NCBI GenBank assembly: GCA_012840135.1
Contig: DUMA01000041.1
Span: 1 to 56,099 of the forward strand
Direction of reading: 5' to 3'
Source of the DNA: Thermoanaerobacterales bacterium
Lineage (GTDB): Bacteria; Bacillota; Thermosediminibacteria; Thermosediminibacterales; Tepidanaerobacteraceae
Length of the DNA: 56,099 nucleotides
Below the pieces are notes generated by a model. That model was given only the letters and a program-made list of their open reading frames with translations. It was not told where the DNA came from and did no database searches. Positions 1 through 8,430 of this stretch are shown one piece after another. The translations under genes were made by a program, and so were the position numbers. The first letter of the stretch is position 1. Every line of letters starts with the position of its first letter.

Positions 1-135
1 CAAGGAAACATGGATACGGGGCTTTATATCAAGGGCAGCCCTGAGTTTAAGTTAATAATACATTCTCATCCGCAATTTGATGGTGGGTCTTTTTCAAAAA
101 AAAACCTAAAAATACTTGACGCGATCGGAGCAAGT
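1..135 (+). pseudogene. 5' part of PAS/HATPase kinase gene, out of frame with the rest
   Basis: An open frame enters from the window edge and reads through MDTGLYIKGSPEF and FDGGSFSKKNLKILDAIGAS. It then loses sense, while another frame takes over with QVITLVEKARRQQS, which leads into a PAS-like stretch. The two pieces look like one protein broken by a small indel near 129-140; a run of nine A residues lies just upstream. The in-frame start of the downstream piece (TTG at 116) has no convincing ribosome site, which supports a broken upstream join. It may be a genuine frameshift or a sequencing error. The true 5' end is outside the window. Confidence 0.45.
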
Positions 136-862
136 AATTACTCTGGTGGAAAAAGCACGCAGGCAACAGAGCGGAGTGCGAGAAATACTCGAAGAAGCGC
201 AATCCGGCAAGATATATGATGTCTACTGTGTGCCTTCTGGCGATCAGGTCAGTGTTATCTTCTTTGATGTGACTGACATTCTCGAATATGAGAAAAGACA
301 GGAAGAACGAGTTCGAAACCTTTATCGTGAAGTGATCTATTCGGTAACACAGGGAAAACTCTTGCTGGTGGAACAAAAGGAAATTGAACTGTTGAAAACA
401 GGGGTATACATATCCAGTCACCCCATCCTTACGAAAACGGATGTAGCCAGCTGCCGCCGGCAGGTGCAGGAGGTACTGGAGTCTCGTCCCCTCCCGTCTA
501 AGGTTAGATATAACATATTGCTTGGCACCTCTGAAGCGGTTACCAATGTATTGAAACATGCGACAGAGGGACAAATGAGCCTTTATATGGTCGGTGATCA
601 TCTCCGAATTTTCGTGTCGGACAACGGAAGCGGCATAGACTTATCCGAACTTCCCAGGACAACTTTGATGGCCGGATATTCGACCAAGCACTCTGCGGGA
701 TGGGGGTTCTATTTACTTCTAAAGGTAATGGATCGCATTGTCCTGAGTACCAGTTCCCAGGGCACAACCATAATGTTAGAGATCAACTTAGTTGATGCAC
801 CTGAAAAGGCAGCTACTGACAATATTACGACTCTTAAAGAGGGGAATGTACATTATGCTTAA
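116..862 (+). CDS. PAS-linked RsbT/RsbW-like serine kinase (HATPase_c), 5' end doubtful
   Basis: This is probably an anti-sigma-factor-type kinase that phosphorylates the STAS protein encoded next door. Residues about 30-65 read as the end of a PAS domain (VIFFDVTDILEYEKRQ). Residues 110-230 form a GHKL ATPase domain: the N box has E140, N144 and H148, the G1 box DNGSGID is at 169-175, and GYSTK with a glycine-rich lid is near 188-198. The stop overlaps the start of the STAS gene by 8 bases, so the two are translationally coupled. The TTG start at 116 is only the first start in this frame. The real protein probably begins outside the window and is joined through a frameshift near 130. The HATPase assignment is firm; the target is inferred from the neighbours. 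Confidence 0.75.
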   Translation: MTRSEQVITLVEKARRQQSGVREILEEAQSGKIYDVYCVPSGDQVSVIFFDVTDILEYEKRQEERVRNLYREVIYSVTQGKLLLVEQKEIELLKTGVYISSHPILTKTDVASCRRQVQEVLESRPLPSKVRYNILLGTSEAVTNVLKHATEGQMSLYMVGDHLRIFVSDNGSGIDLSELPRTTLMAGYSTKHSAGWGFYLLLKVMDRIVLSTSSQGTTIMLEINLVDAPEKAATDNITTLKEGNVHYA

Positions 863-1169
863 CGTAAAATCCCGTCTGGAAGGAAAGACTGTAAGGCTCA
901 GTTTAGAAGGCATACTGGACATTTCCACCGTGGATACTTTTAACGGTCAGACGGAACAACTTTCCGGTATCTCTGAATTGGTCCTTGACATGGCTGGACT
1001 TGAATTCATCGATTCAACCGGGGTCGGTGCCATCCTTCAAGTCGTTCGCCTGTCACAGGAACGTGGTTTTACTGTCAGCCTCGAAAATGCCAATGAGAAT
1101 ATATCTGAACTTCTTAACACGGTGGGATTGTTTCAACTCATTGAGGCCTTGCGGAAAGGGGCTTTTTAA
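855..1169 (+). CDS. STAS-domain anti-sigma-factor antagonist
   Basis: A 104-residue single-domain STAS protein of the SpoIIAA/RsbV type. In such proteins a conserved serine is phosphorylated by the partner kinase and dephosphorylated by a PP2C phosphatase. The phosphorylation motif DSTG is at residues 53-56, inside the usual strand-loop-helix context (LEFIDSTGVGAIL). The start at 855 was chosen because MLNVKSRLEGK begins the STAS fold and a GAGGGG ribosome site sits at about 839-844; a longer frame upstream only overlaps the kinase gene. The gene lies between the kinase and the phosphatase, the classical three-part partner-switching layout. No sigma factor gene is visible nearby, so the output is unknown. 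Confidence 0.9.
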   Translation: MLNVKSRLEGKTVRLSLEGILDISTVDTFNGQTEQLSGISELVLDMAGLEFIDSTGVGAILQVVRLSQERGFTVSLENANENISELLNTVGLFQLIEALRKGAF

Positions 1170-1170
1170 G

Positions 1171-2592
1171 ATGAGGGCTTCAGTTCGTGTAAATTACATG
1201 GGTGTGTTTTTAGCGGTTGCCGGATTATTTGGAGCCTCCACGATTATTTTCAGCTGGCAGAAAACCTGGATGTATTTATTGTTATACTTAATTGGCCTGC
1301 TTTTGACTGAGTGGTTTTTTACAATTGGAATAGTTCAGGGGTTATCATTACTTCCTATTCTCGCCGGGATTATGGCTTTTCATTATCCGGTTGGTAAAGC
1401 ATCATTTATCATGCTGGCCGTTGCCGTCACACAGACCATTCTCCACCATGCGGAGACCTGGCGCCATTGGGTTTTCTGGCTTAAATGGGTGCTTTTGATC
1501 ATCGTTATTGGAATGATTAACTTGTTAACCGGCAATGTACCGTATGGTAGTCTTTCGTTTTACACCAGCGTAATCGCCTCGGTGGCTTCTTTGTACGGAA
1601 CATGGCTGCTCAGCAGCTATATGGTTAACAAGAAAGGAATTGAATGGAAGAATAGCGGGATATATTATGTATTTTTGCTTTCCCTTGGTGTGATATTGAT
1701 TTCTTTTTACCGGTTGGCGCCTTTTTTGATACTGGCCTGTTTATGTATTTTTTCTGTCAGCCTTCATGAGATAACAAGGGGGCTTCAGGAATTACAGAAG
1801 CGGTCTGATCAATTAGCCCATGAATTGAAGAATACCTTAAGAAGAGAAATACAGTTAGCCCAGCAAATTCAAAGCAAATTATTAAATACAGGAGTCCCGG
1901 AATTCGTGGGTGGACAGGTTGCGGGCACATCGATTGCTGCCTGCTCGATAGGGGGGGATTATTACGATTTCTGTATACTGAAGAACGGAAAACTCCGGAT
2001 CGTAATTGGGGATGTGATGGGCAAGGGAATTCCAGCAGCCATGTTGATGTTGTTAACAAGAAGTGCGTTTCGAAACGCAGCGGAAAAAGGGAGAGGTCCA
2101 GGAGAAACGCTGACTATCATGAACAGCATCTTGTACGATGACTTCAAAGCATTGGGTTCCTTTGTCACGGTTTTTTGCGCTGATTACGATCCGCAGTCAA
2201 AAATTCTTACTTATGCCAATGCGGGGCATAATCTCCCCCTGATTGTAAAAGGAAGGACAAGAAGCTGTGAACAGCTACCGGGGAAGGGAATCATGTTGGG
2301 AGGGATGCCTCATCAACAGTACCAGGAACATTCAATTCAATTGGATAATGATGATTACGTGTTTTTTTACACGGATGGGATTGTAGAAGCACGAAATGAA
2401 AAAGGGGAGGCTTTCCGTTTGGAGCGCCTGCGGCAAATTTTAGTCCAGTATGCGAATAGCCCGGCAACGGAAATTGAAGATCAAGTTTTCCAAAAGGTTA
2501 CAGACTTTACGAAAAATTTACCACAGAAGGATGATATCACAATGGTAGTGCTGAAAGTGGCCGATGATAACAAGCATCTGGCGGCTGTTTAA
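1171..2592 (+). CDS. Membrane-anchored PP2C-family phosphatase (SpoIIE/RsbU-like)
   Basis: A 473-residue protein. The N-terminal 200 residues carry about six to seven hydrophobic segments. A short coiled linker follows (LQKRSDQLAHELKNTL), then a PPM-type serine phosphatase domain from about residue 235 to the end. Expected motifs are visible: SIGGDYYDF, GDVMGKGIPAAMLM, YANAGHNLP, FFYTDGIVEARN and KDDITMVVLKV, which supply the metal-binding aspartates. It should dephosphorylate the STAS protein encoded directly upstream (1-base gap) in response to a membrane signal. The start at 1171 follows a GAAAGGGG stretch; the frame is open further upstream but that part overlaps the STAS gene. It has the SpoIIE-like arrangement of membrane domain plus PP2C, but is shorter than SpoIIE. 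Confidence 0.9.
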   Translation: MRASVRVNYMGVFLAVAGLFGASTIIFSWQKTWMYLLLYLIGLLLTEWFFTIGIVQGLSLLPILAGIMAFHYPVGKASFIMLAVAVTQTILHHAETWRHWVFWLKWVLLIIVIGMINLLTGNVPYGSLSFYTSVIASVASLYGTWLLSSYMVNKKGIEWKNSGIYYVFLLSLGVILISFYRLAPFLILACLCIFSVSLHEITRGLQELQKRSDQLAHELKNTLRREIQLAQQIQSKLLNTGVPEFVGGQVAGTSIAACSIGGDYYDFCILKNGKLRIVIGDVMGKGIPAAMLMLLTRSAFRNAAEKGRGPGETLTIMNSILYDDFKALGSFVTVFCADYDPQSKILTYANAGHNLPLIVKGRTRSCEQLPGKGIMLGGMPHQQYQEHSIQLDNDDYVFFYTDGIVEARNEKGEAFRLERLRQILVQYANSPATEIEDQVFQKVTDFTKNLPQKDDITMVVLKVADDNKHLAAV

Positions 2593-2610
2593 TCGCAGCT
2601 TTATTGTTCG

Positions 2611-2658
2611 CATCCCAGATCTTATTCGAAAAGACCTGGAAATGATAGTTTTTTTTAA
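2611..2658 (+). terminator. Possible terminator after the phosphatase gene
   Basis: CCAGATCTT and AAGACCTGG form a stem with one mismatch around a short loop (2611-2640). A run of eight T residues follows about ten bases later. This is weaker than a classical intrinsic terminator because of that spacing. Confidence 0.45.
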
Positions 2659-2715
2659 AGTGCTGGAAGTCCTGGAGACAACTCCCAATACTTAGCAGCA
2701 GGAGGTGAGTTCATT

Positions 2716-4566
2716 ATGAAAAAAGAAGAGACTACCCGGGGCTCACCCGAAGCAACGGCGAGCGCAGTAGACAATGCTTTTCCGGACGGAGAAGCGGTGG
2801 GTCCATATGCTTTTGTGAAACAGGGGTGCCTTGTTGTCCGACACCGACCAGAGGGACCTTACCCGGTGGTGGTACCTTGCCCAGGGGTAAGACTGATTGT
2901 TAACGGCCGGGAGTGCACCCAACCCACCCCCATATCCATGAAGGATACCGTGCGGGTGGAAACGGTGGAAGAGCGAAGAGAAGGGGAATGGTCTGTGACC
3001 GTTTCTTCCGATGGTCTACAAGCGATATTGCGAATGTGCCCTACGGTAGTAGTTCACCGGGAACTGCCTGATCTTCCGCCTGCCAGGATATTGCAACTGT
3101 CGGTAGTGGAGCGGGAAGAACGTCTTCCCCCGCTCACATGGGATGAACTATTGCAGGAGTTATCCCGGTTGGGGATTAATTATGGCATAGACTGGGAAGC
3201 ATGCTCTCGTAGTGTTGCATCCTGCGCTGAAGAGGAAGTGATTGTCGCCAGAGGTATTCCTGCAGAACCAGGAAAAGACGGCCGGGTAGAATTGCTTTTT
3301 TCCTCTAATCCCAGGGTACCGGTACTGGCGGAGGAAGATGAAACGGTAGATTTCCGGAAACGTTATGTTTTTACTTCGGTGGAGGCAGGAGAAATCCTTG
3401 CTGTCAAACACCCGCCTGAGCCGGGACATCCCGGCACCAGCGTCAAGGGTGAGGTAATTGTGCCGCCGTCGCCCCGGGACTTTATCCTTTCTGTAGGTGA
3501 AGGAGCGGTGCTTACCAGGGATGGTGAACGGGCTGTAGCGGCCCGGCCTGGACGTCCTGCAGCCTCCCGCTGGCGTAACACGGTGAAGGTAAGTGTATTA
3601 CCTGAGTTGGTGCATGATGGTGACGTAGACCTTTCTTCTGGTAACATTGTCTTTAAAGGAGATATCCTGATTGCCGGAAATGTGACAGAAAGAATGGCGG
3701 TAGAAGCGGGCGGGAATGTTAGGGTGGGAGGGTTGGTCGCCGGCGCGAGGGTTCAAGCCACGGGATCCATCCTGATCAGAGGGAATATCCTGTCATCGGT
3801 GGTAATCGCAGGAAGAGTTCCTGCTTTTCTAGAGCGGATGTTGCCGCAGGTTCATGCTTTAGCGGCAGGTTTGCAAGAAATGATCATGGCTATCCGGCAG
3901 TTACTGGGTCACCCGGCGTTCAAGCAGGGCGATCTTAAAGGCGGTATCGGCCCCCTGGTAAAGTTGCTGCTGGAGGGGAAGTTTCGCCATCTTCCTGCTG
4001 CCGCCAATACCTTCAAGAAAGAGGTTGAAACTATGCCGCCGGGAATGGCCGCTGAAAGCCTGGAAGAGTTTATTCGGGAAGTCGAACGGGCGCTGGTTCG
4101 TTCCCCTCTGGCAGTGCGTGACCTGCAGGAGATCGAAACATTGGCCCGACGAGCCGGGGAATGGGAACAGGACTTTGCGTTCTCGCCATCTGCAGAAAGT
4201 GATGTGGTGGCGTCAAGCGTCCACAATTCTACAGTTATAGCTACCGGCGATGTCCGGGTGGTGGGCAGCGGCTGTTATATTTCCCAGATTCAAGCTGGTA
4301 AGAAAGTGACTGTATCCGGGGTATTTCGCGGTGGCGAGATACAGGCTGGTGGGGATGTGCATGTGGGAGAGCTGGGGTCCAAAGGTGGAGCCACCACCAG
4401 GGTGGTGACTGGCCCAGCAGCCGTGGTTACCGTGGGATACGCCTTTGAAAACGCTTTGGTATTGGTGGGCGGGCGGGCTTACCGTTTTGATAAGGAGGAA
4501 AAAGACGTCCGATTGTGGTTGGATAAAGAAGGGAATCTGAGATCATCCTATGGAATTCCAGCTTGA
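2716..4566 (+). CDS. FapA family protein (DUF342)
   Basis: A 616-residue FapA/DUF342 protein. The N-terminal third is a mixed alpha/beta region (GIPAEPGKDGRVELLF and FTSVEAGEILAVKHPP are typical). It leads to a beta-helix made of repeating turns such as GDVDLSSGNIVFKGDILIAGNV, interrupted at residues about 375-495 by a helical insertion, then further beta turns (VIATGDVRVVGSGCYISQI). Members of this family have been linked to polar flagellar assembly or cell-surface control, but their biochemistry is not settled. No flagellar genes are in the window. A strong AGGAGGTGAG ribosome site lies 8 bases before the ATG. It is monocistronic here and follows the partner-switching genes, so a regulatory link is possible but unproven. 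Confidence 0.85.
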   Translation: MKKEETTRGSPEATASAVDNAFPDGEAVGPYAFVKQGCLVVRHRPEGPYPVVVPCPGVRLIVNGRECTQPTPISMKDTVRVETVEERREGEWSVTVSSDGLQAILRMCPTVVVHRELPDLPPARILQLSVVEREERLPPLTWDELLQELSRLGINYGIDWEACSRSVASCAEEEVIVARGIPAEPGKDGRVELLFSSNPRVPVLAEEDETVDFRKRYVFTSVEAGEILAVKHPPEPGHPGTSVKGEVIVPPSPRDFILSVGEGAVLTRDGERAVAARPGRPAASRWRNTVKVSVLPELVHDGDVDLSSGNIVFKGDILIAGNVTERMAVEAGGNVRVGGLVAGARVQATGSILIRGNILSSVVIAGRVPAFLERMLPQVHALAAGLQEMIMAIRQLLGHPAFKQGDLKGGIGPLVKLLLEGKFRHLPAAANTFKKEVETMPPGMAAESLEEFIREVERALVRSPLAVRDLQEIETLARRAGEWEQDFAFSPSAESDVVASSVHNSTVIATGDVRVVGSGCYISQIQAGKKVTVSGVFRGGEIQAGGDVHVGELGSKGGATTRVVTGPAAVVTVGYAFENALVLVGGRAYRFDKEEKDVRLWLDKEGNLRSSYGIPA

Positions 4567-4582
4567 TAAACTTCACGATTTA

Positions 4583-4935
4583 AACGGACCGTTGCAATAT
4601 AGATAACATACCGATTGGGGCCAGTAAGTAGCTCGCCCCTAATGTTGCAACAACTGGACTCATCTGGTATAGCCCTGCCAATTTCAAGCTCATCCCTGAA
4701 CCCTTTGGTGGCAATCAGGGCAGTCCAGGCGCCTTTGCTTTCAATTAAGGCATTTATTACTTATTGTACTGCCATGGACAATATAGTCCGCCTCTCTTAT
4801 AATGGCACTCCCCCTTTTTTAACAGCCTCCAGCACACCATCGGCAAAATTTTTGGGTGTGCTTGAAGCTTTTGTTATAATGAGCTCTCCCGTTTCTTTTG
4901 CAACATAATCGGTAAATGTTCCTCCGGAACATTAC
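4583..4935 (-). pseudogene. Decayed N-methylhydantoinase A / 5-oxoprolinase (HyuA) N-terminal fragment
   Basis: On the minus strand the translation gives GGTFTDYVAKETGELI, the hallmark N-terminal motif of HyuA-type hydantoinases. It then continues STPKNFADGVLEAVKK, a stop and a frame change, IVHGSTISNKCLIESKGAW and TALIATKGFRDELEIGRAI. These match the order of segments in the first ~90 residues of the family. Stops interrupt it at about 4805 and 4925, and no C-terminal 500-600 residues remain, so it is a dead fragment. The open frame on the opposite strand across this region is only its antisense shadow. From 4936 to 5160 I see no recognisable gene. Confidence 0.7.
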
Positions 4936-5160
4936 AGATTACCGACCAGAATCTGGCTATCGTCTACTACTGGGAAAGTTCAATATTTGCTACCTATATC
5001 GCGAGTCAGAACATTACCGTTTGCGTTCTGTCCTCACGATTACCTCGCCGATGAAGGGCCAAGGAGCAGGAAAGAGTTGTGCAGGCTGAAGCTTTGAAAG
5101 AAACATCTTCCGAGTGAGTTATTACTGCGATGATGTCAAGGCCACACTAAGGTGGGCTAC

Positions 5161-5189
5161 TTGAAAATTAATTAAAGTAAAAGTATAAT
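5161..5189 (+). promoter_or_regulatory. Sigma-A-type promoter for azlCD
   Basis: TTGAAA at 5161-5166 and TATAAT at 5184-5189 are separated by 17 bp. The predicted transcript starts near 5196 and has a leader of about 90 bases before azlC. Confidence 0.7.
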
Positions 5190-5286
5190 TTTAAATATAA
5201 GTTTACCGGCATGTATTCTGACATTTAATGTTGGGGATAGGAATAAACTTAACTGTGGCGTGGGAGTGAGGAAGGGTGCTTGACTG

Positions 5287-6045
5287 TTGAAAAGTTTAAA
5301 TGTGCCAACACACAGACAAACTACAGCCGTAAAAAAACGCGGTTCTGCGGATTTTTTCCATGGCCTCAGGCAGGGGATTCCAATTGCTCTCGGATACATT
5401 CCGGTGTCCTTTACGTTCGGACTTATGGCGGTCAATGGGGGAATACCGGTTTGGACCGCAATTTTAATATCTTTATCCAATCTTACATCGGCCGGGCAGT
5501 TTGCGGGCACAAATCTTATCATAGCCAATGCCTCACTTTTGGAGATTACTCTGACCACTTTTGTGGTAAATATTCGCTATATGCTGATGTCACTGTCGCT
5601 TTCACAGAAGGTGGCTCCACAAATGGCTTTTTTAAAGCGATGTATTATGGCCTTCGGGATAACCGACGAGACCTTTGCCATAGCCTCCCTGGAAAAAGGA
5701 GAAATCACATTTGGCTATTTTCTGGGGCTTGTCACATGCCCGTACTGGGGATGGGCTCTGGGCACCGCCCTGGGTGCATTGACATCTTCGGTGCTACCCA
5801 GGACGATTCAGAGTTCCATGGGAATTGCGCTGTACGCCATGTTTATAGCCCTTGTGGTCCCGGCGGCAAAAAAGTCAAGAGCCGCTTTTGTCGTCGCTAT
5901 CACCGCTATTTTCATCAGTTCTTTATTTCATTGGGCCCCATATTTTGCCCGCACGTCAGGAGGATGGAGTATCATTTTTGCAACCATCATAGCATCGGCG
6001 GTCGGTGCGTTCTTCTATCCCAGGGGGGATGATGAAATTGAGTAA
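5287..6045 (+). CDS. azlC: AzlC family branched-chain amino acid exporter, large subunit
   Basis: A 252-residue polytopic membrane protein. It matches the AzlC family (GLRQGIPIALGYIPVSFTFG near residue 27, then LTSAGQFAGTNLI and FVVNIRYMLMSLSLSQK), which pairs with AzlD to export branched-chain amino acids or analogues such as azaleucine. About six to seven membrane segments are visible. The TTG start at 5287 is preceded by GAGGAAGGG at about 5268-5276. The gene overlaps the following azlD by several codons, which implies translational coupling and a two-subunit transporter. Another open frame covers the same stretch (5280-6032), but its composition is not protein-like. Confidence 0.9.
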   Translation: MKSLNVPTHRQTTAVKKRGSADFFHGLRQGIPIALGYIPVSFTFGLMAVNGGIPVWTAILISLSNLTSAGQFAGTNLIIANASLLEITLTTFVVNIRYMLMSLSLSQKVAPQMAFLKRCIMAFGITDETFAIASLEKGEITFGYFLGLVTCPYWGWALGTALGALTSSVLPRTIQSSMGIALYAMFIALVVPAAKKSRAAFVVAITAIFISSLFHWAPYFARTSGGWSIIFATIIASAVGAFFYPRGDDEIE

Positions 6046-6343
6046 CACATTGATAGCAGTATTTTTGATGGCTGTCGTTACCTACATGCCGAGAGTGCTT
6101 CCCATTGCGGTATTCAAGAAAAAATTAAAATCGAGATTTTTGCGTTCTTTTTTATTTTATGTGCCTTATGCAGTATTGGGAGCCATGACCTTTCCCGGCA
6201 TTTTATATTCCACGGGAAACATATACTCTTCGGCCATCGGCATGGGCGCCGCTCTCATTTTGGCCTATTTTGAGCAGGGTCTTATGAAAGTGGCGATAGG
6301 GGCTATTTTGACGGTTTATATTAGCGTGACTTTGTTGAAATAA
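6029..6343 (+). CDS. azlD: AzlD family small subunit of branched-chain amino acid exporter
   Basis: A 104-residue membrane protein with three to four hydrophobic segments, matching AzlD (FLMAVVTYMPRVLPIAVF near the N-terminus, then FLFYVPYAVLGAMTFPG). It acts with AzlC. Two adjacent ATG codons at 6029 and 6032 are both possible starts. The AGGGGGG ribosome site directly upstream is tight, so 6032 may be the codon actually used. It overlaps the end of azlC by 17 bases. An intrinsic terminator follows immediately. Confidence 0.88.
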   Translation: MMKLSNTLIAVFLMAVVTYMPRVLPIAVFKKKLKSRFLRSFLFYVPYAVLGAMTFPGILYSTGNIYSSAIGMGAALILAYFEQGLMKVAIGAILTVYISVTLLK

Positions 6344-6347
6344 AAAA

Positions 6348-6384
6348 AGGCCGCTTTGGAAATTGAAAAGCGGCCTGAATTTTA
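6348..6384 (+). terminator. Intrinsic terminator after azlD
   Basis: AGGCCGCTTT pairs with AAAGCGGCCT around a 9-base loop and is followed by a T-rich stretch. Upstream A residues could make it work in both directions. Confidence 0.8.
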
Positions 6385-6668
6385 TATTGGTGTGGCCTGG
6401 CGACATACCATCCCAGACTGCTACCGGTGCGGGAATATGCTTCGGCGGGGGATTGATGAATTAAAAAGAAAATTACAAAATATTACCAGTCAAGGCGGTA
6501 AAATACAGCAGTCGACGACAGAACGAAGCTCGAGCATACTTAATTCCATGATAGTATTTAATATGAAAATCTAAAAACATTTTTCAGCATATAAAACCAT
6601 TCGGAGGACAGATTAAATATGTGAAGTTATATAGAATCAATTCCAATAAAAGAAAGAGGTGGATAGTA

Positions 6669-7010
6669 TTGCCAATTTTAAAACCGTTTTTTTGGGGAAT
6701 AGGAGCTGCAGTTCTGGCCTATATGGTTACCCCGAAGATTAAAAAAATGGCAAGGCCTGTAATAGTCAGGGGAATAAACAGCACCATGAGCCTGGCTGAA
6801 AAAGGCAAGGAGAAAGTAGAAGAATTAAAAGACCGCTGCAGGGAAAAAACACAGATCGTAGAACACGAAACGGAATCGGACTACGATACTACCATAGAGC
6901 AGATGAGCCAGGAGCAGGACCGTGCATTCCATGAAATAAATGAGATTAAGGATATGATATCCCGGCTTCAAAGTCAGATAAACGAGATTAGACAAAAAAT
7001 CCGGGAATAG
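6669..7010 (+). CDS. Small membrane-anchored coiled-coil protein of unknown function
   Basis: I do not recognise a named family. From the TTG at 6669 (AGAGGTGG ribosome site 6-7 bases upstream) the product is 113 residues: one hydrophobic segment near the N-terminus (FFWGIGAAVLAYMV), a basic stretch KIKKMARPVIVRG, then a long charged helix that ends in heptad-like repeats (IKDMISRLQSQINEIRQKI). This resembles small YtxH-like or magnetosome-independent membrane-anchored helical proteins, but only in general features. The frame is open back to 6621, but there is no ribosome site there. It is a single gene between two terminators. Confidence 0.6.
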   Translation: MPILKPFFWGIGAAVLAYMVTPKIKKMARPVIVRGINSTMSLAEKGKEKVEELKDRCREKTQIVEHETESDYDTTIEQMSQEQDRAFHEINEIKDMISRLQSQINEIRQKIRE

Positions 7011-7059
7011 ATTATTCCGGGCGGTAGATTTATATATTTACTCCAAGATTGAAATTTAA

Positions 7060-7084
7060 AGAGCTCCAGAGGCTCTATTTTTTT
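7060..7084 (+). terminator. Intrinsic terminator
   Basis: AGAGC and GCTCT form a short stem, followed by A and seven T residues. It lies between the small membrane protein gene and the convergent flavoprotein gene. Confidence 0.6.
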
Positions 7085-7135
7085 GTGTCAAAACATTCAG
7101 CATAATTTCAGACCTGATTAAAAAATGCTGAGCTA

Positions 7136-8377
7136 CTATCTGACGGCAGCATATTTGCCGGCTGTAAAACCCGAGGACCAGGCCCACTGCAGGTTAAAGC
7201 CGCCACATTCCCCGTCTATGTCCATGATTTCACCGGCGAAGAACAGTCCCTTTACCAACCGGGATTCCATAGTGCGGGGGTCGATGTCGGCGGTATCCAC
7301 ACCCCCGGCGGTAACCTGGGCACTGGGCCAGGATCTGGTGCCGGATATCCTGAACCTCCAGTCCGTAAGGATGCGGGCAATTTTTTGTACATCAGAGGAG
7401 GAAAGGGCTGATACGGGAGCATTTAAATCTTTTATACCGGCCTCTTTGAGCAAAACCCTGATGAGCCTCTTGTTAACGAGCCCCACCAGGCTGAACTCCA
7501 CGGTCTTTTCGGGCATATTTTTAAAGCGCCGGGAAAGCAATTCCACAAGTTCTTTGTGGGAGAAGTTATTGATGACCGTTACCTTGAGCACCGCCTCTTT
7601 TCCCTCCTGCAAAAGCTCACCGGCTTTTCTGCTCACCTGCAGTATGGGCGGCCCCGATACACCGTAGTTTGCAAAAAGGATGTCACCGCTGTCTTTTGCC
7701 ATAGATTTATTGCTGGACAGCACTTCTGCGGTGCCTATAATTTTTACGCCTTCGATCTGTTTAAAGAATTTTCCCTCCAGCTTTAACTGCACCAGAGCGG
7801 GGAAGATATCCGTTATTCTATGGCCCATCTGCCGCGAAAGCTCGTATCCGCTACCGTCAGAACCGGTGGAAGGCATGGCTTTTCCGCCGCAGGCCAGGAT
7901 CACCTTCTGGCCGCAAAAATGCTTTCCGTCTTCGGTTTCCAGTACAAAACAATTATCGGTCTTTCTCATTTTTTTCACGAAACAATTGCAGCAAATCTCG
8001 ACACCAAGGCGGTTCAGCTCATATAAAAGCACATCCAGCACACTGGAGGCCTGGTCCGACATGGGGAAGACCCTGCCGCCGTCTTCCACTTTGTGAGCGA
8101 TGCCCAGCTTTTCAAAAAAAGCTATGGTCTTTGAAACATCAAATTGAAAGAGAGCTCCGTATATGAATTTTGGGTTTTTACCGTGATAGTGCTCCGCATC
8201 GGTATAAATGTTGGTGAAATTACAGCGGCCGTTGCCGGTGGCAAGGATCTTTTTTCCCACCCGGGGGTTCCTTTCAAGGATAGCTACCCGGGCCCCATGC
8301 ATCCTGGCGGATATGGCTGCCATCATGCCCGCCGCTCCACCTCCCACCACCATCACCTCATATTTTTGCATGGACAT
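7136..8377 (-). CDS. BaiN/HI0933-family FAD-dependent oxidoreductase
   Basis: A 413-residue flavoprotein with an N-terminal dinucleotide-binding motif (VVGGGAAGMMAA, residues 10-21). NPRVGKKILATGNGRCNFTN is characteristic of the HI0933/YhiN/BaiN group, as are GSDGSGYELSRQMGH and the C-terminal FAD-contact segment GLFFAGEIMDIDGECGG with GFNLQWAWSSG. Some members reduce bile-acid dienones; the general substrate is unknown. Length matches the family. The ATG at 8377 has a GAAGGGAG site 9 bases upstream. It stands alone, convergent with the gene on its left. Confidence 0.9.
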   Translation of the reverse strand: MSMQKYEVMVVGGGAAGMMAAISARMHGARVAILERNPRVGKKILATGNGRCNFTNIYTDAEHYHGKNPKFIYGALFQFDVSKTIAFFEKLGIAHKVEDGGRVFPMSDQASSVLDVLLYELNRLGVEICCNCFVKKMRKTDNCFVLETEDGKHFCGQKVILACGGKAMPSTGSDGSGYELSRQMGHRITDIFPALVQLKLEGKFFKQIEGVKIIGTAEVLSSNKSMAKDSGDILFANYGVSGPPILQVSRKAGELLQEGKEAVLKVTVINNFSHKELVELLSRRFKNMPEKTVEFSLVGLVNKRLIRVLLKEAGIKDLNAPVSALSSSDVQKIARILTDWRFRISGTRSWPSAQVTAGGVDTADIDPRTMESRLVKGLFFAGEIMDIDGECGGFNLQWAWSSGFTAGKYAAVR

Positions 8378-8430
8378 TTAAAACGCTCCCTTCATAAAAA
8401 TCACAACATTCAATGGGTATCTCCACCTCT

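Noticed and set aside
4615-4908. 97-residue plus-strand open frame
   Set aside because: It is the antisense of the decayed hydantoinase fragment; it has no ribosome site and no protein-like pattern.
5280-6032. 250-residue open frame in a second plus-strand frame over azlC
   Set aside because: It lies fully inside azlC, has an unusual Cys/His/Arg-rich composition and no separate start signal. It is a shadow frame.
7125-7667. 180-residue plus-strand open frame opposite the BaiN-like gene
   Set aside because: Antisense shadow of a clear flavoprotein gene, Ser/Pro-rich and without a start signal.
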